The notes: generated by a model from the letters alone, not told the origin. Counted from the first letter of the stretch, positions 53,836 through 62,364 are shown. The stretch: DNA of 64,000 nucleotides from Duganella guangzhouensis (GCF_009674535.1 NZ_WKJK01000001.1:248001-312000); one strand, 5' to 3'. Program-made: numbers and translations.

Positions 53836-53988
53836 CTAGCCGTTGGGTTTTAAATAGTACGCCGAATTGGCGCTATGGGCAAAGCACATCTGATCTTTTT
53901 GGCAGGCATGCGAATGTGCTTGGCCATCGACGCTCAGCTTAACACTCTGGTTCTCGATACGTACCACGATGTCCAGACGGCGGTGCAT
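53836..53988 (-). CDS. Possible 50-residue small ORF upstream of DUF4160
   Basis: An ATG at 53988 opens a 50-codon frame (MHRRLDIVVRIENQSVKLS...) ending six bases before the DUF4160 start. It contains two Cys and several His and would be co-transcribed with the pair. I do not recognise it, and no clear ribosome site is seen, so it may be a remnant or non-coding. The rest of 53830-54011 shows nothing recognisable. Confidence 0.25.
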   Translation of the reverse strand: MHRRLDIVVRIENQSVKLSVDGQAHSHACQKDQMCFAHSANSAYYLKPNG

Positions 53989-54011
53989 GCGGTTAGCTGG
54001 CCTATAAGAAT

Positions 54012-54037
54012 GGCCCGATCAAAAATACGATCGGGCC
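54012..54037 (-). terminator. Terminator of PEP-CTERM gene
   Basis: GGCCCGATC (54012-54020) and GATCGGGCC (54029-54037) form a perfect 9-bp stem with an eight-base loop, about 20 bases after the stop of the minus-strand PEP-CTERM gene. Confidence 0.75.
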
Positions 54038-54058
54038 GTTAAAGCACTACTAACTAAG

Positions 54059-54571
54059 TTAAGCTTTCGATTTGCGGCGACGCGCCACCATGCCGACCAG
54101 ACCCAGGCCCGCCAGCATCATGGCGTAGGTTGCCGGCTCAGGTACGGCGCTGGTTTGCAGCGAGACGGCGTAGCCGCCGACGCTGCCGACCACGGTGCCG
54201 GTGATCAGGAAGTAGTACGAACCGGCTGCGCTCAGCAGGCTGGTGTAGGTGGTGTTGTCACCGGTGTAGGTGCCGCCGATTTGCGTGCCGCTGGAGCTCC
54301 ACAGCGTATAGCTCAGACCTGAGATGGTCGAGGTGGTCAGACCGCCCAGCGACAATGCCAGCCCATTGGCGGACGAGGACAACTGCGTTTCCGTGACGGT
54401 GAATGACAGGGTGTCGGTGAACGTCGTGCCCGCGCCCGTGTGAATCACGAGGTCGGTCCACGGGCTCGACGACGAGCTCGGGATGGTGCCGGCGTTGATG
54501 ACGTCGGCGTAAGCGCTACCCGAGGCAGCAATGCATATGGCGGCTGATGCAATTAATTTCTTCAAGTTCAT
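54059..54571 (-). CDS. PEP-CTERM sorting-domain surface protein
   Basis: The 170-residue protein has a signal peptide (to GSAYA), a Ser/Thr/Gly-rich beta domain, and the C-terminal sorting tripartite signal: VPEPATYA, a hydrophobic helix (MMLAGLGLVGMVA) and RRRKSKA. Such proteins are cut by exosortase (EpsH/XrtA-type) and displayed or released with exopolysaccharide. No exosortase gene is in this window. Its promoter region (54572-54770) is AT-rich with no gene seen. Confidence 0.92.
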   Translation of the reverse strand: MNLKKLIASAAICIAASGSAYADVINAGTIPSSSSSPWTDLVIHTGAGTTFTDTLSFTVTETQLSSSANGLALSLGGLTTSTISGLSYTLWSSSGTQIGGTYTGDNTTYTSLLSAAGSYYFLITGTVVGSVGGYAVSLQTSAVPEPATYAMMLAGLGLVGMVARRRKSKA

Positions 54572-54770
54572 TCAAATTTCCCAAAACAGTAGGTAACGGC
54601 ATCGCGAAGTTGCAATGCCGGACGTAAGACGGCCGCACTTTGTTAATTTGTTATTAACTCCGTGAGACAATCTTGACAAAATTTAAATTTAAATTGAGAT
54701 ATGCACAAATTTAGTTACACTTAAACACTGTTCTTAAATCGAATTAACATTCCTTGCGGCAATAGGTATG

Positions 54771-54796
54771 CCGGAGCGACGTCAGACGTAGCTCGG
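54771..54796. terminator. Imperfect hairpin downstream of ba3 oxidase operon
   Basis: CCGGAGCGACGT and ACGTAGCTCGG can pair around CAG with one or two mismatches. The element lies about 22 bases beyond the stop of the last oxidase-operon gene. There is no T-run, so Rho-independent function is uncertain. Confidence 0.35.
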
Positions 54797-54818
54797 AAGT
54801 GGAAGGGGGGCTTGAGGA

Positions 54819-55595
54819 TTAGCGTCGGGCGTAATACGCCGCCAGCTGTTCGATCTCGGCATCGCTCAGCTGGCGCGCGACGTTGCGCATTTGCTGGTTG
54901 AGATCGTTGCTGCGGGTGCCGTTGCGGAAGGCATGCAACTGGTCGCGGATGTAGATTTCCGGCTCGCCTTCCAGCACCGGCGTGGCGGCCTGCTGCGCCG
55001 CGCCGCCATGGCAGGTGATACAGGCGCCGATGTTGCGCATCGGCGCGCCATTGCTGACCAGCCGTGGCATCTCGTCGGCCACCTCGTGCGGCGCGCGTTC
55101 GTGCGGCAGATAGGCATAGTAGGCCGCCAGGTCACGCATGTCCTGGTCGCTGAGGTTGACCACCATCGGCCGCATGATGGCGCTGACGCGGTGGCCAGAC
55201 TGGTAATCCCGGAGCTGCTTGTAGATGGCGGCTTCGATCTGTCCCGCCAGATTGGGCGAGTTGGCCTCGCTGACCCCGCGAATGCCGTGGCACATGGTGC
55301 AGCGCATGGCCAGTGTGGCGCCACGACCGATTGATTCGGCATTGGCAGGCCGCATCATGTTGGCGCTGACGATGACGTCGCTCGGTCGGGCCACACCATC
55401 CTGGCCCAAGTTGCGGGCACGGCTGCCGCCCGGCACGCCGGCCGCGCTGCAGATCGCATCCCACACCGCGCCGATGCTGGGGTTATTCGACATCGGCACC
55501 CAGATGAAGCCGATCAGCGCCGACAACAGCACCGCCACCAGCACCAGTCCGACGCTGTAGCGTACCCATGGATTTTTCACAGTCAGTTCGCTCAT
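54819..55595 (-). CDS. Membrane-anchored dihaem cytochrome c
   Basis: The 258-residue protein has one N-terminal membrane helix (about 13-33), acting as an uncleaved anchor, and two class-I cytochrome c domains with CTMCH (99-103) and CITCH (192-196). Candidate axial methionines are in AIMRPMV and RNVARQLS neighbourhoods. It begins four bases after the subunit I stop, last in the six-gene oxidase operon, and probably feeds electrons to the CuA site. The fold resembles cytochrome c4-like proteins. Confidence 0.88.
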   Translation of the reverse strand: MSELTVKNPWVRYSVGLVLVAVLLSALIGFIWVPMSNNPSIGAVWDAICSAAGVPGGSRARNLGQDGVARPSDVIVSANMMRPANAESIGRGATLAMRCTMCHGIRGVSEANSPNLAGQIEAAIYKQLRDYQSGHRVSAIMRPMVVNLSDQDMRDLAAYYAYLPHERAPHEVADEMPRLVSNGAPMRNIGACITCHGGAAQQAATPVLEGEPEIYIRDQLHAFRNGTRSNDLNQQMRNVARQLSDAEIEQLAAYYARR

Positions 55596-55599
55596 GGCA

Positions 55600-57222
55600 T
55601 CACCTGATCGGAACGGCCGGCACGGCGGTGTTGGGCGTGCCGATCAGCTGGGCGATCGGGTAGCCGTAGTTGATGACGCTGAGTCCTATCATCAACGCCA
55701 GCCACAGGCCGAAGGTGTTCAGCGCCGCCGGAATGCGCGCGCCCGCGTGCACCGGCGTGCTGAAGCGGAACGGTGGCTGCGTGGCCAGGTGGCCCAGATG
55801 GCCGCAGAACAGTATCCACAGGAACAGCAGTCCGGACGCCAGCAATAGCAGGCCGCCGCTGAAGGTGATGATGACCGAGACCGCCAGTGGCGCCAGGTCC
55901 GGATGGCTGTAGTCGTAGTAGGCCATGCGGCGCGGCATGCCGAGGATGCCGACCCAGTGCCATGGCAGCGTCACCACCATCATGCCGACAAACCACAGCC
56001 ACAGCTGGATGCGCATCAGCCGCCAGCTGTCCAGCGCGCGCCCGGTCAGGTGCGGCCACAGGTCGTAGGCCAGCGCGAAATACATGATGACGATGGCGCC
56101 GCCGAAGATCAGGTGAAAGTGACCGGTGATCCATTGCGTGTTGTGGATCGCGAAGTCGAGCTGGTAGCTCATGTTGATCAGGCCGCCGGCGCCGCCAAAG
56201 CCGAGCATGATGAAGGACAGCGCGATCGCCAGCATCAGCGGATTTTTCCACGGCAGGGCGGCGATCCAGCCGAAGCGGCCCTGGCCGCCGCGCAGCCGGC
56301 CGGCAATCTCCACCGAGGCGCAGATGGTGAAGATGGTCAGCAAGGTCGGCACCGACACCATGGCGGTGAACACCGCGTGCAGGAACTTGACGCCGTTGCC
56401 CACCTGCGGGTCCTGGAACAGGTGGTGTACGCCGATCGGCATCGAGAACACCAGGAACAGGACGAAGGACAGGCGCGCCATGGCATCGCTGTACAGCCGG
56501 CCGCCGATGGCGCGCGGCACCAGCGTGTAGAACGCGATGTAAGCTGGCATCAGCCAGAAGTAGACGATGGCATGCAAGGTCCACGAAAAGAATACCCGCG
56601 CCAGGCCGGCGTCGATGGTCTGCTTCCAGCCGAACGCCACCGGCAGGATCAGGAACAGGATTTCCACCGCCGCGCCAACCGAGGTCCAGGCCCACAGATA
56701 GGCGCCGGCATTGTTGGCGAACATCGCCAGCGGCACGGTGGCGCCCGGATGGGCGCGGCGCCAGGCGCGCAGGTTGATCGCCATCAGCGCCACCCAGATC
56801 CACGAGCCGACCACCACCAGCACCACGCCCAGGTAGTAGAACACGCTGCCCAGCAGTGGCGGATAGAAGGTGTACAGCACCGACGACTTGCCGGCCGCCA
56901 CCGGTGCCATCGCGGTCAGCGTGCCGATTACCACCAGCGCGAAACCCAGCCATGCCCAGCGCAGGCCGATCAGCGTCTGCTTCAGCGCCAGTTCGACAAT
57001 CGCATAGCCGAAGCCCATCGCCACCAGCGTCGGGAACACATAGCCCATGGCCGAGCCGTGCGCGGTGACCGAGCGGTAGTACAGTTCGGGATTGGCGATC
57101 CAGTCGTGCAACGGACTGCGCACGTACATCTGCCATTCGCCCAGCAGCAGCGCGATGAAGAAGGCGATAAAGGCCAGCCAGAAGTGCGCCAGCACCAGCC
57201 GCCGGTTAGGAACGTTCAGCAC
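55600..57222 (-). CDS. ba3-type (class B) cytochrome c oxidase subunit I
   Basis: The 540-residue protein has about 13 membrane helices. Haem and copper ligands are visible: VTAHG (His55, low-spin haem), SWTLHAIVYFW with His217 and Tyr221 (CuB and cross-linked Tyr in HxxxY order), HHLFQDP (His266, His267) and ITGHFH (His368, His370). The HxxxY spacing and lack of the A-class Glu motif place it with ba3/class B oxidases, which have high oxygen affinity and reduced proton pumping. It catalyses four-electron oxygen reduction in the cytoplasmic membrane. The start overlaps the subunit II gene by 17 bases. Confidence 0.93.
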   Translation of the reverse strand: MLNVPNRRLVLAHFWLAFIAFFIALLLGEWQMYVRSPLHDWIANPELYYRSVTAHGSAMGYVFPTLVAMGFGYAIVELALKQTLIGLRWAWLGFALVVIGTLTAMAPVAAGKSSVLYTFYPPLLGSVFYYLGVVLVVVGSWIWVALMAINLRAWRRAHPGATVPLAMFANNAGAYLWAWTSVGAAVEILFLILPVAFGWKQTIDAGLARVFFSWTLHAIVYFWLMPAYIAFYTLVPRAIGGRLYSDAMARLSFVLFLVFSMPIGVHHLFQDPQVGNGVKFLHAVFTAMVSVPTLLTIFTICASVEIAGRLRGGQGRFGWIAALPWKNPLMLAIALSFIMLGFGGAGGLINMSYQLDFAIHNTQWITGHFHLIFGGAIVIMYFALAYDLWPHLTGRALDSWRLMRIQLWLWFVGMMVVTLPWHWVGILGMPRRMAYYDYSHPDLAPLAVSVIITFSGGLLLLASGLLFLWILFCGHLGHLATQPPFRFSTPVHAGARIPAALNTFGLWLALMIGLSVINYGYPIAQLIGTPNTAVPAVPIR

Positions 57223-57766
57223 AGCTCAGCCTCCTTTTGTCTTGCGCGGCGCGCGCGAAGGTTTGCTTGTCCACCACCTTGACATGGGCCCACATAGCGG
57301 CGTGGCCGACGCCGCAGAATTCGTGGCAGGGCATGCTGTGTTCGCCCGGTTGCTGGAAGCGGGCGTGGATGGTCGATACATAACCCGGCACCAGGTTGAG
57401 GTTGATGTTGGTGCCGGTGACGCTGAAGCCGTGCACCACGTCGCTGCTGGTGGCGCGGAATATCAGCGGCGTGTCGGCCGGCACCAGCAGGCATTGCGGC
57501 GTGAACGAGTACTGGTTGCCGGTCAGTCGCACGGTGACGCTGCCGTCGGCCTCCAGCGCGCTGCCGAGATTGCTCTCGACGAATTCGCCGCTGAGGTGCA
57601 AGGTGCCGGGGTTGACGGTTTCCATGCGCTGCGGCGGCATCGTGATCCAGTGCAGGCTCATGTAGCCCATCATGCATAACAGGATGGCGATGATGATGGC
57701 CACCACCCACACCCAGCGGGCTTCGGCCTGTTCGGCGGCGTGGGCGGCGCTGTGCTGGTCGCTCAT
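57206..57766 (-). CDS. ba3-type cytochrome c oxidase subunit II (CuA)
   Basis: The 186-residue protein has one membrane helix (about 18-38) and a cupredoxin domain. The complete CuA site is VVHGF (His112) and SMPCHEFCGVGHAAM (Cys147, Glu149, Cys151, His155, Met158). Subunit II of the ba3 class has a single helix, as here, rather than the two of the aa3 class. It accepts electrons from cytochrome c. Its start follows directly on the stop of the small subunit and its end overlaps subunit I. Confidence 0.94.
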   Translation of the reverse strand: MSDQHSAAHAAEQAEARWVWVVAIIIAILLCMMGYMSLHWITMPPQRMETVNPGTLHLSGEFVESNLGSALEADGSVTVRLTGNQYSFTPQCLLVPADTPLIFRATSSDVVHGFSVTGTNINLNLVPGYVSTIHARFQQPGEHSMPCHEFCGVGHAAMWAHVKVVDKQTFARAAQDKRRLSCAERS

Positions 57767-57946
57767 CTAGGCACCTCCACGGGCGACGAACACCAGCAGA
57801 TAGAAGGCGAACCAGATCGCCATCACGATCGCCACCGCCACCCCGGCCAGTGTGAAGGCTCCGCCGGGGCCGCGCGCGACGATGGCGTCGACGCGCTGCT
57901 GTTCGGCCAGATCGCCCTCGGCGGGCAGGTTGGGTTCGACGATCAT
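57767..57946 (-). CDS. Small single-helix subunit of ba3 oxidase (IIa-like)
   Basis: The ATG at 57946 is chosen because AGGAG lies seven bases upstream; an ATG six codons earlier has none. The 59-residue protein has one C-terminal membrane helix (FTLAGVAVAIVMAIWFAFYLLVFVA) after a polar N-terminus, like the accessory subunit IIa of ba3 oxidases. It sits between the trihaem cytochrome and subunit II with no gap to the latter. Confidence 0.75.
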   Translation of the reverse strand: MIVEPNLPAEGDLAEQQRVDAIVARGPGGAFTLAGVAVAIVMAIWFAFYLLVFVARGGA

Positions 57947-57956
57947 GGTTGGGCTC

Positions 57957-59228
57957 CTATTCAAGCAGCGCGCTGCGCAGCTGGTTGACTTGCTGTGGCG
58001 TCACCGGCGCGGCGGCGTTGCCCCAGGCGTTGCGGATGTAGGTGGCCACGGCGGCCACCTCGGCGTCATTCAGGTCTTGCGCGAAGGGTGGCATGCCGTA
58101 CGGGGTCGGGTTTTTGTGGGTGCCGGGCGGGTAGCCGCCGTTGAGGATCATGCGCACCGGATTCACCACCGAGGTCATCAGGATGGACTGGTTGGCCGCC
58201 AGCGGCGGGAAGTGCGGCGGCATGCCGTGGCCGTCGTCGACGTGGCATAGCGCGCAGCGGGTGTCGTAGATGCGTTGGCCCAGCGCGTATTGTTGCTGGA
58301 CGTCGTTGGTCAGCGGCGCCGGTGGTTCGGCCGGGGCGTCTGTGCCGGGCAGTTGCTTCAGGTAGACCGCCATCGCGCGCACGTCGGCGTCGTTCAGGTG
58401 CTGCAGGCTGTTGAAGGTGACTTCGGCCATCGGGCCGTACACGGTGCCACGGTGCGAGACGCCGGTTTGCAGCAGGTCCATGATGTCCTGCAGTTCCCAG
58501 TTGCCGAGGCCGGCCTCGCGGTTGGAGGTCAGCGATGGCGCGTACCAGTTTTGCATCGGGATCAGGCCGCCCTGGAAGGCTTTGGCCTCGGCCGAGCCGC
58601 CCAGCGCGTTGATCGGCGAGTGGCACATGGCGCAGTGGCCCAAGCCCTGCACCAGGTAGGCGCCCCGGTTCCATTCGACCGATTTCTGCGCGTCGGGCTG
58701 GTATTCGCCTTCCTGGAAGTACAGCGTGCGCCAGCCGATCAGCAGGCTGCGGTTGTTGTAGGGGAAGCGCAGTTCGTGCTCGCGGTTGACGCGCTTGACC
58801 GCCGGCACCGAGCGCAGGTAGGCGTAGATGGCGTCCGAGTCGGCGCGCGTGACCTTGGTGTAGGAGGCGAACGGCATGGCCGGATACAGCAGCACGCCGC
58901 CGGGCGAGCGGCCGGTGTGCAGCATGTTATAGAAATCGTCGGCGCTCCATTTGCCGATGCCGGTGTCGGCGTCGGGCGTGATGTTGGGCGCGTACAGCGT
59001 GCCGAACGGGGTTGGCATCGGCCGGTTGCCGGAGAAGATGGCCTGTCCCGGCACCGTGTGACAGGCGATGCAGTCGCCGGCCTGGGCCAGGTATTTGCCG
59101 CGCTCCAGCATCTCGGTGCTGGCGCCGCCGCCGCTGGCGGTGGGGGCGGGGCCGCTGAATAGCCAGTAACCGGCGCCGAGCAGCAGCACCAGCAGGATGG
59201 TGGACGCGAACAGGATGCGGCGGCTCAT
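57957..59228 (-). CDS. Trihaem membrane-anchored cytochrome c
   Basis: The start is the ATG at 59228, overlapping the upstream stop by four bases; the longer open frame has no leader and is antisense-like. The 423-residue protein has an N-terminal helix (about 5-24) and three c-haem sites: CIACH (53-57), CAMCH (199-203) and CALCH (325-329). The three-domain layout matches the cytochrome subunit of alcohol/aldehyde/gluconate dehydrogenases. No dehydrogenase is encoded here, and the position in a ba3 operon suggests a donor relay to the oxidase instead. Confidence 0.9.
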   Translation of the reverse strand: MSRRILFASTILLVLLLGAGYWLFSGPAPTASGGGASTEMLERGKYLAQAGDCIACHTVPGQAIFSGNRPMPTPFGTLYAPNITPDADTGIGKWSADDFYNMLHTGRSPGGVLLYPAMPFASYTKVTRADSDAIYAYLRSVPAVKRVNREHELRFPYNNRSLLIGWRTLYFQEGEYQPDAQKSVEWNRGAYLVQGLGHCAMCHSPINALGGSAEAKAFQGGLIPMQNWYAPSLTSNREAGLGNWELQDIMDLLQTGVSHRGTVYGPMAEVTFNSLQHLNDADVRAMAVYLKQLPGTDAPAEPPAPLTNDVQQQYALGQRIYDTRCALCHVDDGHGMPPHFPPLAANQSILMTSVVNPVRMILNGGYPPGTHKNPTPYGMPPFAQDLNDAEVAAVATYIRNAWGNAAAPVTPQQVNQLRSALLE

Positions 59229-59962
59229 CGCTTGGCCTCTTGTGCCTGTTGGCTGCCGCAGGCCATAGGCAGCGGCGTGGCGTCGGCGGCGACCGGTTTT
59301 TCCTGGGCCGGAATCTGCTGCGTGGCGAGGTAGGCCGCCACGGCGCCGACTTCCGCTTCGGACAGGGTGGACGCGATGATTTGCATGCAGTCCGGCGCCA
59401 GTGCGGTGCGGGTGCCGTAGCGCCACGCGCCGAGCTGGGCGCTGACGTAATCGGCACGCAGGCCCAGCAGGCCGGGGATGCCGGGTTCGCGGCCACCCAG
59501 CGAGCCGCCGTGGCAGCTGGTGCAGGCCGGGATTTTCTTGTCCGGCAGGCCCTTGGCGACGATCTGCTGGCCTTGCGCGATGATGGCGGCCGGCGCGCTG
59601 GGGGCGGTGGTCGGCAGCGGGTCCGGGCGCTGGCTGGCGAAGTAGTCGGCCATCTGCTTCAGATAGGCCGGCGGCAGGTAGGCCAGCAGGTAATTCATCG
59701 GCGCATAGCGGCGGCGGCCTTCCTGGAAGGCGATCAGCTGGTTGTACAGATAGCCGGCGGGCTTGCCGGCCAGGCGCGGGAAGTAGACGTTCTCGACGCC
59801 ACGGCCTTTGTCGCCGTGGCAGCCGATGCAGGCCAGGGTGTGGGCTTCCATGGTATCCGGCGCGCGCAGCGGCGCGGCAGCGGGGGCGGCTTGCTGCGCG
59901 GTGGCGGGAGCGATGTTCGAAGTCAGAATGAGTAACGCAATAAGTCCGCGGGATGGGGGCAT
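59225..59962 (-). CDS. Periplasmic dihaem cytochrome c, first gene of oxidase operon
   Basis: The ATG at 59962 is chosen for its AAGGA six bases upstream and because a signal peptide begins there (MPPSRGLIALLILTSNIAPATAQQ). The mature protein of the 245-residue precursor has two haem sites, CIGCH (45-49) and CTSCH (147-151), each followed by a c4-like fold with YFPRLAGKPAGYLYNQL and GLRADYVSAQLGAWRYG. It is likely a soluble or loosely bound electron carrier. A perfect 15-bp palindrome lies about 100 bases upstream of its start. Confidence 0.88.
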   Translation of the reverse strand: MPPSRGLIALLILTSNIAPATAQQAAPAAAPLRAPDTMEAHTLACIGCHGDKGRGVENVYFPRLAGKPAGYLYNQLIAFQEGRRRYAPMNYLLAYLPPAYLKQMADYFASQRPDPLPTTAPSAPAAIIAQGQQIVAKGLPDKKIPACTSCHGGSLGGREPGIPGLLGLRADYVSAQLGAWRYGTRTALAPDCMQIIASTLSEAEVGAVAAYLATQQIPAQEKPVAADATPLPMACGSQQAQEAKR

Positions 59963-60063
59963 ACCTTGTCCTTTGGTTGCAAACGTTCTGTTGCCGAAAC
60001 GATATCGTACTCCGATCGAGCGCATGAATGCGTGTGACGCCGTATAAAAAGCGACAACGTTGC

Positions 60064-60078
60064 GCTTGTGTCACAAGC
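60064..60078. promoter_or_regulatory. Perfect 15-bp palindrome upstream of ba3 oxidase operon
   Basis: GCTTGTGTCACAAGC is a 7-1-7 perfect inverted repeat, too tight in the loop to be a hairpin terminator. It sits between the Rpn gene end and the cytochrome start, where a dimeric regulator of the oxidase operon would bind. ACGATATCGT (59999-60008) is a second, shorter palindrome nearer the start. No FNR-type TTGAT-N4-ATCAA box was seen. Confidence 0.55.
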
Positions 60079-60086
60079 TGAGCGTA

Positions 60087-60959
60087 TTATTTAAATACTT
60101 GTTGCAGCGATTCCGCCTCGGCCAGCAGGTCGCTCCAGGCTTCCAGTTGAGGTAGATCGGCCTTTGCCAATTTGCGTTGGACCGTTTTCGGTAGGGCGCC
60201 GAAACGCCGTGTAAGCTGTCGTTCCAGCAGTGCCAACGCCCCTTCTTTACGCCCTAGCTCAAGACCTTCTTGCCGCCCCTGAACGCGGCCTTGACGCACA
60301 CTTTGTTCCAAGCCTTCTTTTATCCCGTCGTTTACCAACATTTGTTCCAATGGGTTGAAGGGTCTCATCTCATGCTCCTTGTTCAGATCCAGAACGGCCT
60401 GCCAATAGCGTCGCTGATGCGGTTCGGGCAGGACCATCATCCAGTTAATCACGTAGAACATGGCCAGTATGCGCTTCTTGTTCCAGCCATGTTGATACAT
60501 TAGCTTCGTGCATTGCCACTTGGCGGCGTACAGCTCGTTGGGATCGTGACCAGCTTGCTGCGTGCGTAAATGCGCCAGCGTGATCCAGGCAAACGGGTTG
60601 TGCGAAGCCACCAGGCTGGAAACGGGTAGAACGTGTTCGTTGAAGATGCGGTAGTTGTAGTCGAGCATCCGGCGCGGAAGCGATGCGTCACGTTGCGCCT
60701 GGACTTCGATGTGGATCAGTATCCAATGCACGCTGCCGTTGCGCCAGCATACCTCGACCAGCTTGTCGGCCACACGGCTATCGGCCTCGCCGCTCATGCT
60801 GATCCCGGCCAATTCTTTGTCGCGGAAACGCGGGCGCCGGCGCCAATCGATCTCGGCGGCGATGTCGGGGAAAAAGAACGCCATGAAGTCCCGGAACGCG
60901 TGCGTCAGCGCGGTTTTCCAGGGCAGATCATAGCGGGCAGGTGGCGTGGTGGCGGGCAT
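60087..60959 (-). CDS. Rpn-family recombination-promoting nuclease / PD-(D/E)XK transposase-like
   Basis: The 290-residue protein matches the Rpn/PDDEXK-Tnp family: FRDFMAFFFPDIAAEIDW, RVADKLVEVCWRNG with Asp65, and ILIHIEVQ with Glu85 and Gln87 as the metal-nuclease motif. The C-terminal third has a Gly/Arg/Glu repeat stretch (RQGRVQGRQEGLELGRKEGA) leading into a DUF4351-like end (ERQLTRRFGALP, LEAWSDLLAEAESL). Such proteins promote RecA-independent recombination in E. coli and are often multicopy. It stands alone; no inverted repeats of an IS flank it. Confidence 0.88.
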   Translation of the reverse strand: MPATTPPARYDLPWKTALTHAFRDFMAFFFPDIAAEIDWRRRPRFRDKELAGISMSGEADSRVADKLVEVCWRNGSVHWILIHIEVQAQRDASLPRRMLDYNYRIFNEHVLPVSSLVASHNPFAWITLAHLRTQQAGHDPNELYAAKWQCTKLMYQHGWNKKRILAMFYVINWMMVLPEPHQRRYWQAVLDLNKEHEMRPFNPLEQMLVNDGIKEGLEQSVRQGRVQGRQEGLELGRKEGALALLERQLTRRFGALPKTVQRKLAKADLPQLEAWSDLLAEAESLQQVFK

Positions 60960-61007
60960 CCAGCCAGTCTAGGGCGTGGTCGCGCTGGCGGGCTTAACGC
61001 AGAACAT

Positions 61008-61034
61008 AAAAAATGCCCGCTGAAGAGCGGGCAT
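61008..61034 (-). terminator. Terminator of FucP-type transporter gene
   Basis: ATGCCCGC (61013-61020) and GCGGGCAT (61027-61034) form a perfect 8-bp stem with a six-base loop. On the minus strand it is followed by a T-run (five A at 61008-61012 on the plus strand), a standard intrinsic terminator. Confidence 0.85.
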
Positions 61035-61056
61035 GGAAGGGCGGAGCGGAGGGAAT

Positions 61057-62364
61057 TTAGTCGACGTGCGCGTCTGGCAGCGCGTTGGTGGCTTTCGAGC
61101 CCCACACGGCGTAGAACAGCACGTACAGTTCGCATACCGCCGTCAGCAGGAAGGACAGTTGCAGGCCAACGGTGTCGGCCAGCCAGCCTTGTACCACCAC
61201 CAGCGCACCACCGGCGATCGCCATGATCAACAGGCCGGCGCCTTCTTCGGTCAGCGGACCCAGGCCTTTGATGCCCAGCGTGAAGATGGTCGGGAACATC
61301 ACCGAGTGGAACAGGCCGACCGAAATCAGCGCCCACATCGCCACATGACCAGTGCCCAGCGCGGCAATCAGCATCACCACGAAAGCGCCCAGCGCGCAAA
61401 ACGCCAGCACGCGTTCTGCCGTGGTCTTTTTCATCGCCCACGAGCCAACGAAACGACCGACCAGCATGCCGCCCCACAGCAGGAACAGGTAGTGCGCGCC
61501 TTGCTCGTGGCTCAGGCCGCCAATCTCAGGCTGGCCGGTGAAGTTGATGAACAGGTTGGCGACGCCGATTTCAGCGATCAGGTAGATGAAGATGGCTGGA
61601 ATGCCAAACACCAGATTGCGGTGCTTCCACAGCGACAGCTTGGCGCGCTCGTCGTCCGACACGCGGCTGGTTTCGCCGTGGTGCATGGCCGGCATCTTGA
61701 AGCGTGCGATCACCAGCGCCAGGATCACCAGCACGGCGGCCACGATCAGATATGGCAGTTGCACCGCTTGCGCGTCGGCCAGTTTTTCGGCCTGGGTCAG
61801 CACGTGGCCGGCTTCGGCGGTGCCGGAGTTGGAACGGCCCAGAATCAGGTAAGCACCAAACAGCGGCGCCAGCGTCGCACCCAGCGAGTTAAACGCTTGC
61901 ACCAGGTTCAGGCGCGAGGACGCGGTTTCAGGCGAACCCAGCACGGCCACGTACGGATTGGCCGACACCTGCAGCAGCGTGATGCCGCAGGCGATCACGA
62001 ACAGCGCCACCAGCGTGACACCGTAGGACGGCAGGCGCGCCGCCGGAATCATCAGCAGGGCGCCGACCGCCATCATGCTCAGGCCGAACACCATCGATTT
62101 CTGGTAGCCGATGCGTTCGATCAGCCGCGCCGAGGGAATCGAGGCGAAGAAGTAGGCGATGAACCAGACCGATTCGATCAGCGTGGTCTGGGTGTAGTTC
62201 AGGTCGAACACGCTGCGCAGGTGCGGCAGCAGGGTGTTGTTGATGACGGTGATGAAGCCCCAGGTGAAGAACAGGCTGGTCAGCAGCGACAACACGGCGC
62301 GTGGACTGGTGGCGTGGGACGATGGCGGCACGGCGGTGGCCGCGCTGGAGAGTGGAGCTGGCAT
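61057..62364 (-). CDS. FucP/GluP-type MFS sugar:proton symporter
   Basis: The 435-residue protein has 12 membrane helices. Family motifs are SLLTSLFFTWGFITVINNTLLPHL, FFASIPSARLIERIGYQKSM, LQVSANPYVAVLGSPETASSRLNLVQAFNSLG and LFHSVMFPTIFTLGIKGLGP. These mark the fucose/galactose/glucose permease group (FHS family). It imports a monosaccharide with a proton; L-fucose, galactose or rhamnose-like sugars are possible. It is a single gene with its own terminator. Its upstream region carries ACCAATT, as in the boxes before the second TonB receptor, which hints at shared control. Confidence 0.9.
   Translation of the reverse strand: MPAPLSSAATAVPPSSHATSPRAVLSLLTSLFFTWGFITVINNTLLPHLRSVFDLNYTQTTLIESVWFIAYFFASIPSARLIERIGYQKSMVFGLSMMAVGALLMIPAARLPSYGVTLVALFVIACGITLLQVSANPYVAVLGSPETASSRLNLVQAFNSLGATLAPLFGAYLILGRSNSGTAEAGHVLTQAEKLADAQAVQLPYLIVAAVLVILALVIARFKMPAMHHGETSRVSDDERAKLSLWKHRNLVFGIPAIFIYLIAEIGVANLFINFTGQPEIGGLSHEQGAHYLFLLWGGMLVGRFVGSWAMKKTTAERVLAFCALGAFVVMLIAALGTGHVAMWALISVGLFHSVMFPTIFTLGIKGLGPLTEEGAGLLIMAIAGGALVVVQGWLADTVGLQLSFLLTAVCELYVLFYAVWGSKATNALPDAHVD

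Noticed and set aside
59229..60074. Upstream extension of the trihaem cytochrome frame to 705 codons
   Set aside because: The extra segment is out of frame with, and covered by, the dihaem cytochrome gene; the ATG at 59228 starts a proper membrane anchor.
60087..60959. Insertion sequence built around the Rpn/transposase-like gene
   Set aside because: No terminal inverted repeats or target duplications are visible around it; the family is often annotated as transposase but acts as a recombination-promoting nuclease.
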